Source of the DNA: Nostoc sp. NMS9 | GTDB taxonomy: Bacteria > Cyanobacteriota > Cyanobacteriia > Cyanobacteriales > Nostocaceae | Reading direction: 5' to 3' | Assembly (NCBI RefSeq): GCF_017114995.1 | Contig: NZ_JABXKL010000019.1 | Span: 186,001 to 250,000 of the forward strand | Length of the DNA stretch: 64,000 bases | Part shown: positions 40,108 through 48,766 of the stretch, in pieces | Layout: each line of letters opens with the position of its first letter | Position numbering within the stretch: the first letter of the stretch is position 1 | Notes under the pieces: generated by a model | What the model was told of the DNA's origin: nothing | Seen by the model: the letters and a program-made list of their open reading frames with translations, nothing else | The model's database searches: none | Made by a program: the position numbers and the translations under genes

Positions 40108-40311
40108 TTGCTTTTTTTTACTAATTTTTGCGGAATCTACGCAAAAAAACGCAGTAGTGAGGGTTACGGTAAATTATCCCATGTTCCTATAAACAGTGAT
40201 AAGGGTAGTTTGAGGCTACAGTTTCGCACTGAGCTTAGTCAAGTATTTTACGGTAAACAACAAGCTTGCAAAGGACTGCCAAAAGGTAATACACCAGAAA
40301 ATCCACAATAG
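40108..40311 (+). pseudogene. Possible N-terminal remnant of a cyanobacterial site-specific integrase
   Basis: VPINSDKGSLRLQFRTELSQVFYGKQQACKGLPKGNTPENPQ* resembles a G-x-LRLRF...LGLPDTPEN integrase N-terminus; truncated. Confidence 0.3.
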
Positions 40312-40611
40312 ATATATATATTAGTGAAAATCATGTAAAGACTAGCAGTGTTACCTCTCTACAAGGGTTTTGGATAACGCATATTTAATTTAACTCTTAT
40401 ATCTATTTAGATATGGGAGTTAAATTGACGTAGGCAAAATTCATGAATTGTGCGTACAAATGATTTTGGGCAACGCACAATTAATTTCTGGAGATGTTTA
40501 ATATCATTTATTACTATGTATTAAATATCGCCAATCGGTCAATATATGAGTAATATTATCGACATAATACCTCTAGAGAGTATAAGAATTTATGATTACT
40601 TATAAGGAGTC

Positions 40612-42597
40612 GTGTTAAATATGATTCTCCCTCGTGTGTTTCCTGGGTACCGTAGAGTAGATGTTCTGTTTGCAAAGCTGAAGTTTCTGAAATCAGCAAG
40701 GCTTTTATTTTTTAATTTTTCAGTATTATCTTTTACTGTAAGTATGGGGGCGGCAAGTATAGCATTCCTGGGTATAAGCCTCGATAGTGCGTTAGCAAAG
40801 CTCGCCGTTGGCGTACCCTTACAGGGAAGCAAGCTACGCGTTAGCGTCTCTGAAAGAGAAGCCTCTCGTAGAGAAGGCATCGCTCAAATTCCATCAACAC
40901 CAGATTCAGCGCCTCTGAATCAGAAAACACCTTCTCAGGCTAATATACTATTTGTCAATCCTGGTGTTGGAGATGACAAGGCAGGCAATGGCAGCGAATC
41001 CGCTCCTGTAAAGACGATTACCCAAGCGTTGCGATTAGCTAACGCCAATACTGTAATTATGCTTTCCACCGGCACTTATAGCGCCGAGACAGGGGAGGAA
41101 TTTCCCTTAATACTGAAACCGGGTATTTCAATTCAAGGCAATCCCAGCAATCAAGGTAAAGACATTATCATTCAAGGAGGCGGTGATTACCTAAGTCGGA
41201 GCTTTGCTGGTCAAAACGTCACAATTGTAGGGGCCAATCAAGTCTTGCTGACTGGGGTAACGGTGACGAACTCTAATCGCCGTGGTTACGGTTTATGGAT
41301 TGAATCTAGCAATCCGGTAGTCGCGGAAAATACATTTACTGGCAGTACTCAAGATGGGATTTCTGTCTGTGGTAATGCTGCACCCACCATTAGCAAAAAT
41401 TACTTTGATCGCAATGGAGCCAATGGCATCACAATTGCTGGTAACTCTAATCCCCAAGTGAAGGAAAATGTCTTTCACCAAACAGGTTTTGGCATTAATA
41501 TTGCCCAAAACGCCGCTCCTATAGTCATAAGTAATCAAATTCAGAACAATAGATCGGGAATTGTCGTGCAAGCAAATGCCCGCCCGATTTTGCGGAATAA
41601 TATTATTCAAGATAATAAAGAAGATGGTTTAGTTGCGATCGCTCAAGCAATGCCAGATTTGGGTAGTGCATCGGAACCTGGGGGTAATACATTTCAAAAT
41701 AATGCCCGCTACGACATTAACGCCAGTGCTGCTAAACAGGTGATTCCTGCTGCTGGTAACAACCTTGTGAGCGATCGCATCACTGGCAAGGTAGATATTA
41801 ATGGTACAACAGCACTAGCAACCCAAAATTCCCAACCCGCTCCCAACAACGTATTACGAGAAATACCACCAACCGGGGAAATCACCTTCTCATCTCCTGA
41901 AATTTCTGAAACTGCTAATAGGCAAACCAGCAACAGCATTGCAGCAAATAATCCTGTTTCTACACAATTAAACAGTCAACTGCTGCCATTAATCCCAGCC
42001 AATAATGTACCGCTTTCCCTGCCTATATCCAAACAATCACCCACTTCTAGAGTTGCCGGATTTCCTACTCCTAGCAGCTTGTCAGGTAGACAAATACCAA
42101 CTAACACTCAAATTGCAACTTCCAGTCCAGCACAGCCACCTGATACACCACAGTTAAATTATGTGCGGATCGATCCTAATACCATTGAGTTTACTGCCCC
42201 TGAGTCCCCATCCAATTCAGTTGGACAGAGGGATCAAACACAAAGGCCATTACCAATATTAGAAACTGCTGCTCCAGGTGCTTCAGAACTTTTACCACTT
42301 CCCGATCGCAATATCCCCATTGTTAATACTCGCAATCTGCAAACAAGTTCTGCAAGTATTCCCTATAGTGGTAAATCTGCAACACAATCTGGTGTGCGTT
42401 ATCGCGTAGTAGTGCCACTTGCAACCGATAAAGATCGAGATTTAGTACGATTCCTTGCTCCTGGCGCGTTTCCCACAGTTTGGCAAGGTCAAAGAGTTAT
42501 GCAAGCAGGAGTATTTAATAGTGAATATAACGCTAAAGAAATGCTCAAAACACTCTCTAATAATGGTTTAAGAGTCATTATGGAGCCGTTGAATTAA
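40612..42597 (+). CDS. DUF1565/right-handed beta-helix secreted protein
   Basis: LFVNPGVGDDKAGNGSESAPVKTITQALRLANANTVIMLSTGTYSAETGEEFPLILKPGISIQGN; parallel beta-helix-like repeats; C-terminal SPOR-like segment. Confidence 0.82.
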   Translation: MLNMILPRVFPGYRRVDVLFAKLKFLKSARLLFFNFSVLSFTVSMGAASIAFLGISLDSALAKLAVGVPLQGSKLRVSVSEREASRREGIAQIPSTPDSAPLNQKTPSQANILFVNPGVGDDKAGNGSESAPVKTITQALRLANANTVIMLSTGTYSAETGEEFPLILKPGISIQGNPSNQGKDIIIQGGGDYLSRSFAGQNVTIVGANQVLLTGVTVTNSNRRGYGLWIESSNPVVAENTFTGSTQDGISVCGNAAPTISKNYFDRNGANGITIAGNSNPQVKENVFHQTGFGINIAQNAAPIVISNQIQNNRSGIVVQANARPILRNNIIQDNKEDGLVAIAQAMPDLGSASEPGGNTFQNNARYDINASAAKQVIPAAGNNLVSDRITGKVDINGTTALATQNSQPAPNNVLREIPPTGEITFSSPEISETANRQTSNSIAANNPVSTQLNSQLLPLIPANNVPLSLPISKQSPTSRVAGFPTPSSLSGRQIPTNTQIATSSPAQPPDTPQLNYVRIDPNTIEFTAPESPSNSVGQRDQTQRPLPILETAAPGASELLPLPDRNIPIVNTRNLQTSSASIPYSGKSATQSGVRYRVVVPLATDKDRDLVRFLAPGAFPTVWQGQRVMQAGVFNSEYNAKEMLKTLSNNGLRVIMEPLN

Positions 42598-42849
42598 TTG
42601 GGCATTGGACATAGGGCAAAAGGGGTGGAGGGGAAAGACTTACATACCCTCCAGTCTTTTTCCTCAATTTTGAATTTTGATGTCAGGGCGATCGCGGGTC
42701 AAAATGATATCAATCGACTTGAGAGAGCGATCGCTTTCCTACTGTGGGAAGGCATCGCTCTTTTAGTCAAGGGGGTGAGATCGCGATTAGGCATAAGTTG
42801 AATTAGCGATCGCGTTCTTGTTTTAGAGAGCGATCGGGGAAAGCATCCT

Positions 42850-43288
42850 TTATCCATCACCTTCATCTAGATATTTCAGGAAAGAATGAACACCCAGTAA
42901 CTGAATGCTATAGCTTGCCATTACTGCTCTTAAATCATCATCAGCCCGCAAGTCATCATCTCCAGATACGATAATCCCCGCTTTGCCATCAATCGCTGTA
43001 GCCAACACAGGTAAATCTTTAGAATCTCGACAATTAGGCGGAACAGTTTTCAACTCAACCCATAAGGTGCGGTACTGCAATTGTTGTTCTAGGCGAATCG
43101 CCTGACTAGAATCAATCCGCTCTCTTAAACGGGGGCGATTCCAAACAAGATGGAGTTCTTCCATAAGGGGTTGACTCATATACCAACTGGAATTTATCCT
43201 CATTAAATGCTGCCAAAATCGGCAATGTAACTCGCCCTTTCAGCAAAATGCGAATCCAAATGTTGGTGTCGATGACCACTCGCAACAT
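42850..43288 (-). pseudogene. PIN-domain (VapC-like) toxin with frameshift
   Basis: MLRVVIDTNIWIRILLKGRVTLPILAAFNEDKFQLVYE.. then +1 shift to SQPLMEELHLVWNRPRLRERIDS...DLPVLATAIDGKAGIIVSGDDDL. Confidence 0.75.
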
Positions 43289-43527
43289 TAGACCTGCTGG
43301 GATTGCTGACGCACAGCTTTAATTTCAGCCCTGATTTTATCGTCTGTAATCTCATTCACGGGGGGTTCGGCATAAAGTTCTTGAATTAAAGCCGTCAAAT
43401 CTGAACGTAAATCTATTTGAATCAAGGCTCTAGCGACTTTTGCTCGTTCGTCTGGCTGCAACTGTTGTACCGCCGTAATGAGTTGTTCCAAAGTAATTGG
43501 GATCGATACCATGTCAGTACCCATCAT
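43288..43527 (-). CDS. Putative antitoxin partner of the PIN toxin
   Basis: Immediately upstream of and touching the PIN toxin; VSIPITLEQLITAVQQLQPDERAKVARALIQ. Confidence 0.65.
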   Translation of the reverse strand: MMGTDMVSIPITLEQLITAVQQLQPDERAKVARALIQIDLRSDLTALIQELYAEPPVNEITDDKIRAEIKAVRQQSQQV

Positions 43528-43648
43528 GATAGTTTCTTAAATTTTAGTGCGTTTGTGCGATCACTATCAGTCTTTTCAGCGGAATTTATAATTGACAAAA
43601 GCAATGTTATCCTAACTTGTCACGAATGAACCGATTTAATTTTATTCA

Positions 43649-43837
43649 ATGGTAAAAGGTATGGAACCGACCATCGAACAACTTAAAGCATTCTTTGACT
43701 TTTGTGTTCGGGCTAGTAATTTGTTTAGAGATATAGCATTGGTTAGATTTGATGAGAGGACAAGCCGAATCGTGATTTTGATAGGCGAAACCATCCAAGT
43801 AGAAATTCTTATTAATGCGGAGAACATTATCCGATGA
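43649..43837 (+). CDS. Small DUF6888-like protein
   Basis: EPTIEQLKAFFDFCVRASNLFRDIALVRFDERTSRIVILIGETIQVEI; stop overlaps the next start (ATGA). Confidence 0.6.
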   Translation: MVKGMEPTIEQLKAFFDFCVRASNLFRDIALVRFDERTSRIVILIGETIQVEILINAENIIR

Positions 43838-44013
43838 CAGACTATTTAACTCTTAATGAGCAAGAATTAAGACAATATGTGATATCAAACCCCCAGGATG
43901 AGGAGGCATTTCAGCATTACCTCAGCATCATGAGAGCGAAACCGGGGGTAGTGGTCAGCACTCCAGAACAATTAGAGGCTGAGTTAAAACGGCGTATTAA
44001 TCAAGCTAGTTAA
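43834..44013 (+). CDS. Small DUF6887-like protein
   Basis: MTDYLTLNEQELRQYVISNPQDEEAFQHYLSIMRAKPGVVVSTPEQLEAELKRRINQAS, translated directly (below ORF cutoff). Confidence 0.6.
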   Translation: MTDYLTLNEQELRQYVISNPQDEEAFQHYLSIMRAKPGVVVSTPEQLEAELKRRINQAS

Positions 44014-44020
44014 CATAGAA

Positions 44021-44053
44021 CCCGTTACTGACATTCCAGTAACGGGGTTTTTT
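44021..44053 (+). terminator. Rho-independent terminator
   Basis: cccgttactgacattccagtaacggggtttttt. Confidence 0.8.
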
Positions 44054-44171
44054 CAATTTAGCAGCTTGACTCAATGTGAATTTTGGGACTTGCCTTTATT
44101 CAGCAACGCCGATATTCCCGCGATCGCACACCCTTATATCTGCGCTGATTTGGCGACTTGCGTCTGGATAT

Positions 44172-47100
44172 TTAAGATTTTCGTTCATCTGTAATTCCCC
44201 AGATTAGTTGCTTCATGGGATCGGGTTCTGACTGGCGGAAATCAACCCACATCATGCCTTCTAGAAAAATTGGTAATTTTGGAGTTTGAACACAATCTGG
44301 AAGTAGTACAGGAATAACGGGACATCGTCGTCTAACAAATTCCCGCAAAAAAGCATCTAATTCTGCGTCTTGCCAGGGGCCAGTATTATTCTTTCCAATA
44401 AAGACAGCCGCAGCTTTTATATTCCTGATCTGTTCTTCCAATGCTCGTTGCCAGGGTAAACCGGGTCGGAGTTCCCATTCATCTAGCCAAGGCAAAATCC
44501 TAAATTCTTTAAGCTCTTGGCCAATGAGCTTGACATTTGGCTTATCATCGCTATTGTGGCAGAGAAATACGTCGAAGTCTTTTGTTGCAATTTTCCCTTG
44601 AACTGAAGAAGTCGCAGTTTCACGATTGCGTTGCAAGTTGGCAGTTTTATCCATTTCTGCAAGAGTGGATGCCTGTGTTTCTGTTATTTGCTCTGCCTGT
44701 TCTTGATCTATCAAAAAAATAGGAGTTTCACCACAAACGCTACAACCAATCCAGTCAAAACCACGTTCACGCCGCATCTGGATATGCTGTTCAGGAATTG
44801 TTGCACCACAATTATGGCAAGCAAGAGTGCGCCGCTGTTTGATACTTTCTGCTAACGCCCGTCGCTTCAAATGAATCAGGATGTAATCTTCAAATTGAGA
44901 GCGAGTTTGTTCATTTGCCGCTCTGTCAAAAAAGAGTGTTAATTCTCCCTTACCCTCTTGAACTTCCCGTAAGAACATACCGCATAATCCACCCACTTTT
45001 GCTTTGTAAGTTGCGGCATTTTTCCATAAGTCTTGTTTGATAAAAAATCCACTTCTTGTGAGCCTCACGGCTAAAGTTGCATAAATATTGAGAACTGCAC
45101 CTTCAAATTCAAAAATTACTGTTTGACCTTCTGGATTAGGTGCATCGGGCCATTCACGGGTAAATTGTGATGGAAATACCAAATACGCGACATCGTCCGC
45201 CGATTGGCGTAACACTAACTCGTGGTATAGTAACTCTTCAACCGTTGCAATTAGCAGTAGTTCTTCGAGCGCTTTATCCTTAATTCGCTCATCTTCTGAC
45301 ATCCGAAAACGCCCGTGTCGTGCATCTTCTTCAGCGATACTGCCTAAACCATCAGGTTCATCCTTAGCAGCATTAATTAGGGCAGAAGCGTAAGCATCTA
45401 GCAATTCGGGTTGCAGTAAAACATAATTTCCAAAAGAAATTCGTCGGATTAAGTCCCTCGACTCGACTCGTCCAATACAGATATCAAATTGGGAACGCAA
45501 CTTTTCTGTCTCGGTAGGAGCGTTTTCAGACTTTAGGAATGCACGATATAAGTCATCTACTGTAGATAACAATCGCTCGGCTTTTTTTTCTGCAATTAAG
45601 AAATCTTTGATTTGCTGGAAGAGTTTTGTTGAGCTGACGCTTGGCAAAGCTTTCCAATTAATAGCGTTGCGAATTGCATCGATTAGTTCTGGAATTTTCC
45701 ACCCCTCTCTGGCGCTAGTTTCAAAGTATCCATCAAAGCCTAATTCTTTTACCCATGTATCGATACGCTTTTGACTAACGCCGATACCACCGCGATCTGC
45801 ACGAGCAGCAACCAGAAATTTCTTTAATGAAGAAGTACTAGAAGACTGAAGCCGTTGTGCTTGAGTGAGCGCCCGATCCCAGTGACGCACTCCAGCGAAG
45901 GGATCAGTTTCACTACGAGTATCGAAGATAATGAGAGCAACAGCTACTTCGTTTAGGTGCAATTGATGAATCAAACGATAGCCTGGTTGCCCTGCCAGAT
46001 CCCATAGCATAGTTTCACGAGTCTTTGCTTGAGAACTTTCTACAATGCCTTGTTTATCGAACGTCCAAACTCGCCGTCCGTGAGTTGATTCCGTTGGCTG
46101 GAAGTGTTCGCCACTTAGCACTAAACCAAGTCCAGATTTTCCTACTCCGCTATCTCCTACTAAAACAACTTTGGCATTAGCATAATGAACCGAAGATGAA
46201 ACCGAAGGAACAGTCAATAAGGTAGGAAAGTCTAACTCCCAAATATGGATGATCGTGTCCTTTTCTCCAAGTGTGGCAAGAATAGGCAGCTTTGGATTGA
46301 AGGCAACGCTGGAGAGCCATTTAGCCGAAGTGGATTCATGGATAACTGCTATAGTTTCCCAAGTTTTGCAATTCCAGAGTCGAACAGAGTTATCCAGAGA
46401 TTTAGATACAAGAAATTTACCGTCGAAGGAAAAAGAAACATCAGTCACTGCATCTGCATGTCCTTCAAGAACCCTAGTTAGCGATCCAGTGGCAGTATCC
46501 CAGAGCATGATCGTACCATCAAGAATTGCTGATGCCAACACTTGACTATCCGGCGACCAGGCTATAGCAAGAAATTTGCTATTTTTTAAATTTATGGACT
46601 TGGAGGATGTTTGAGTTATGTAAGAAGCTACTAGCTGTAATTCATTTGTTTCGGCTAACTCGGCGTGCAACTCCCTTAACTCTGTCATTTGAACTTCTAT
46701 ACTTTCCTTGTTTTCAATCTCTTCGAGATTACTCAATATCTCGTTCCATTCTCGTTCTAATTGTTGCAGCTTTTCTAGCTGTTCTAGGTGCTTTTGGTGA
46801 GCAGCATGAATCTTGTAAAGACTAATGCTAGTTAGATTTTGATCTAATAAGGCTAGCATTTGCCCGCTTGAATCCCAAACAAGATTACCTAATCTTTTGT
46901 TTTCTAGTAATTCATCTAATAGCTCATCAAAAGATTGACGTTTATAATAATATGTTTTTGGAAATTTATTATTAATAATATTAATATCATTTCTAGAAAA
47001 AAACTGTAAGCTCTCATTACTATCAGAGTATATAACAAATGTTTCTTTATCAGGTCTATTGACCTTGTTGTCGCTAAAGAGATTCGCTATCTTTTTAGAA

Positions 47101-47735
47101 GTAAATTCTATTTTTCTAGAAAAACTTTTAAGTTTTTCCTCTATATCCTCTATTTTTTTTTCTGTTTGTGCATCCCAAAAATTAATTTTTGTAGGAAAAA
47201 TATTTTTTTTATTTATATATTTTTCTGTTTGTGCATCCAGCCACTCAAATTTTGCAGAAATTGTTTTAAGTTCTTTCTCCATTATTGTTTGTATTTGTGT
47301 ACCCCCCAAAACCTTAATTTCTTTATTATTATAGTAATCGCTATTTCTTGATGCAAACATTTTTCCAGATGGACACCATGCGATCGCATTACTGTTCTCA
47401 TTTTCAATTGCAGATCGTAGATCGCCTGTGTTGGTATTCCAAATCTTTATTGTGTCATCGCCAGAGACTGATGCTAAAACTTCTCCATCTGGCGACCATG
47501 CTATTCCAAATATAGTGTCTGTATGTCCTTCAAGTACGGACATAAGCTCTCCAGTTTCTGTATTCCAAAGCTGGATTGTATGGTCTTTGGAGGCTGAAGC
47601 AAGCTTTTTCCCATCTGCTGACCATGCAATTTGAGTGATGATGTCACTGTGTCCTTCCAGGGTATAGCGCAGCTTGAAACCTGAAGGTGGCGAGAGAACC
47701 GAATTTTCCTGCTCTGAACTTGCTACTTCAGACAT
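44172..47735 (-). CDS. WD40 propeller - Roc/Ras-like GTPase - Zn-ribbon - TIR protein
   Basis: WD repeats (LEGHSDIITQIAWSADGKKLASASKDHTIQLWNTETGE..); GTPase VVLVGDSGVGKSGLGLVL..LWDLAGQPGYRLIHQLHL; CHNCG..CSVCG; TIR KDFDVFLCHNSDDKPNVKLIGQELKEFRILPWLDEWELRPG. Confidence 0.92.
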   Translation of the reverse strand: MSEVASSEQENSVLSPPSGFKLRYTLEGHSDIITQIAWSADGKKLASASKDHTIQLWNTETGELMSVLEGHTDTIFGIAWSPDGEVLASVSGDDTIKIWNTNTGDLRSAIENENSNAIAWCPSGKMFASRNSDYYNNKEIKVLGGTQIQTIMEKELKTISAKFEWLDAQTEKYINKKNIFPTKINFWDAQTEKKIEDIEEKLKSFSRKIEFTSKKIANLFSDNKVNRPDKETFVIYSDSNESLQFFSRNDINIINNKFPKTYYYKRQSFDELLDELLENKRLGNLVWDSSGQMLALLDQNLTSISLYKIHAAHQKHLEQLEKLQQLEREWNEILSNLEEIENKESIEVQMTELRELHAELAETNELQLVASYITQTSSKSINLKNSKFLAIAWSPDSQVLASAILDGTIMLWDTATGSLTRVLEGHADAVTDVSFSFDGKFLVSKSLDNSVRLWNCKTWETIAVIHESTSAKWLSSVAFNPKLPILATLGEKDTIIHIWELDFPTLLTVPSVSSSVHYANAKVVLVGDSGVGKSGLGLVLSGEHFQPTESTHGRRVWTFDKQGIVESSQAKTRETMLWDLAGQPGYRLIHQLHLNEVAVALIIFDTRSETDPFAGVRHWDRALTQAQRLQSSSTSSLKKFLVAARADRGGIGVSQKRIDTWVKELGFDGYFETSAREGWKIPELIDAIRNAINWKALPSVSSTKLFQQIKDFLIAEKKAERLLSTVDDLYRAFLKSENAPTETEKLRSQFDICIGRVESRDLIRRISFGNYVLLQPELLDAYASALINAAKDEPDGLGSIAEEDARHGRFRMSEDERIKDKALEELLLIATVEELLYHELVLRQSADDVAYLVFPSQFTREWPDAPNPEGQTVIFEFEGAVLNIYATLAVRLTRSGFFIKQDLWKNAATYKAKVGGLCGMFLREVQEGKGELTLFFDRAANEQTRSQFEDYILIHLKRRALAESIKQRRTLACHNCGATIPEQHIQMRRERGFDWIGCSVCGETPIFLIDQEQAEQITETQASTLAEMDKTANLQRNRETATSSVQGKIATKDFDVFLCHNSDDKPNVKLIGQELKEFRILPWLDEWELRPGLPWQRALEEQIRNIKAAAVFIGKNNTGPWQDAELDAFLREFVRRRCPVIPVLLPDCVQTPKLPIFLEGMMWVDFRQSEPDPMKQLIWGITDERKS

Positions 47736-47882
47736 ACTGTTACTCCGTTCGGCACTAACTAAAGGATTCTAGAAGATTAAGGTCTACTGAGTTTTTTTCA
47801 CGCAATCAAATAGGACTCCTATAGTTGAATTATATTTATAATACTTTTGAGCGCGATCGCCTTTGCCGTAAGTTGGGTTGAG

Positions 47883-48176
47883 CTAAGGAAACCCATCATC
47901 TAATACTCCAACACGATGTTGAAGTACCTCAACACGACTTTGGAGTACCTCGACACGATGTTGAAGTACCTCAACACGACTTTGAAGTACCTCGACACGA
48001 TGTTGAAGTACCTCGACACGATGTTGAAGTACCTCAACACGATGTTGAAGTACCTCAACACGACTTTGAAGTACCTCAACACGATGTTGAAGTACCTCAA
48101 CACGACTTTGAAGTATATGTCGCTTATTTAAAGTAATTTTTTTGACAACCTGAATAAAAACTTCAGTACAATCCAC
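47883..48176 (-). CDS. Heptapeptide-repeat protein (RVEVLQ[H/S])n, uncertain whether expressed
   Basis: 97-aa ORF, mostly perfect 7-aa repeats; other frames also open because the repeat lacks stops. Confidence 0.4.
   Translation of the reverse strand: MDCTEVFIQVVKKITLNKRHILQSRVEVLQHRVEVLQSRVEVLQHRVEVLQHRVEVLQHRVEVLQSRVEVLQHRVEVLQSRVEVLQHRVGVLDDGFP
47911..48115. repeat. 21-bp tandem repeat, about 10 units
   Basis: acgatgttgaagtacctcaac / acgactttgaagtacctcgac units. Confidence 0.95.
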
Positions 48177-48299
48177 TAAAAATAATTAGGTCGATCTTAA
48201 TTTGCTTTAATTTTTCCGAATTATCTCTCAGAGAAGTTTATTGTTGCATTGGTTAGAGTACATGCAGTAATCCTATAACTTCCTTCAGGAGCGCATTTT

Positions 48300-48671
48300 A
48301 TGGCACGACTAAAACGCAGTTCACCGACTCTCGAAAAGGCTCTCCGTCGAATTGCAGGAATGCGATCAATTAGCCCGACGCTAGAATTTGGCAACGGATT
48401 AAATTTGACAGACTACGACAGCCGCATCCAAACCTTGCAAACCCAGCTATCTACCTACAACACTTTACTCTCTAGCATAGATGAAATGGCAGGTCGCCTC
48501 TCTCTAATTGAAGAAGAATTGGGCGGCTATTCTGAAAAGATGTTAATGAGTGTGGCAACGCATTATGGCAAAGACAGTTTGCAATATGTCCAGGCGGGAG
48601 GCAAGTCACGCAAGAAATTATCACGCCGTTCGAGCAACACCCAATCCCCATCTGATACCGTTTCACTTTAA
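48300..48671 (+). CDS. Hypothetical protein (123 aa)
   Basis: Open frame; MARLKRSSPTLEKALRRIAGMRSISPTLEFGNGLNLTDYDSRIQTLQTQLSTYNTLLSSIDE. Confidence 0.6.
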   Translation: MARLKRSSPTLEKALRRIAGMRSISPTLEFGNGLNLTDYDSRIQTLQTQLSTYNTLLSSIDEMAGRLSLIEEELGGYSEKMLMSVATHYGKDSLQYVQAGGKSRKKLSRRSSNTQSPSDTVSL

Positions 48672-48766
48672 GACTGATACAGATGGCAGGCAGGGGAGGC
48701 AGGGGAAGTAATTTGTATCAATAATTTAGTGAAATGGTATGAGAGTACAGCTAATCTCTCCACTCC

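Noticed and set aside
38882-40300. TPP riboswitch near thiS/thiE
   Set aside because: I did not see the conserved THI-box segments upstream of thiE or thiS.
47900-48131. Other-frame ORFs in the 21-bp array (MLRYFNIV.., MLKYLNTT..)
   Set aside because: Open only because the repeat unit lacks stops; no non-repetitive termini.
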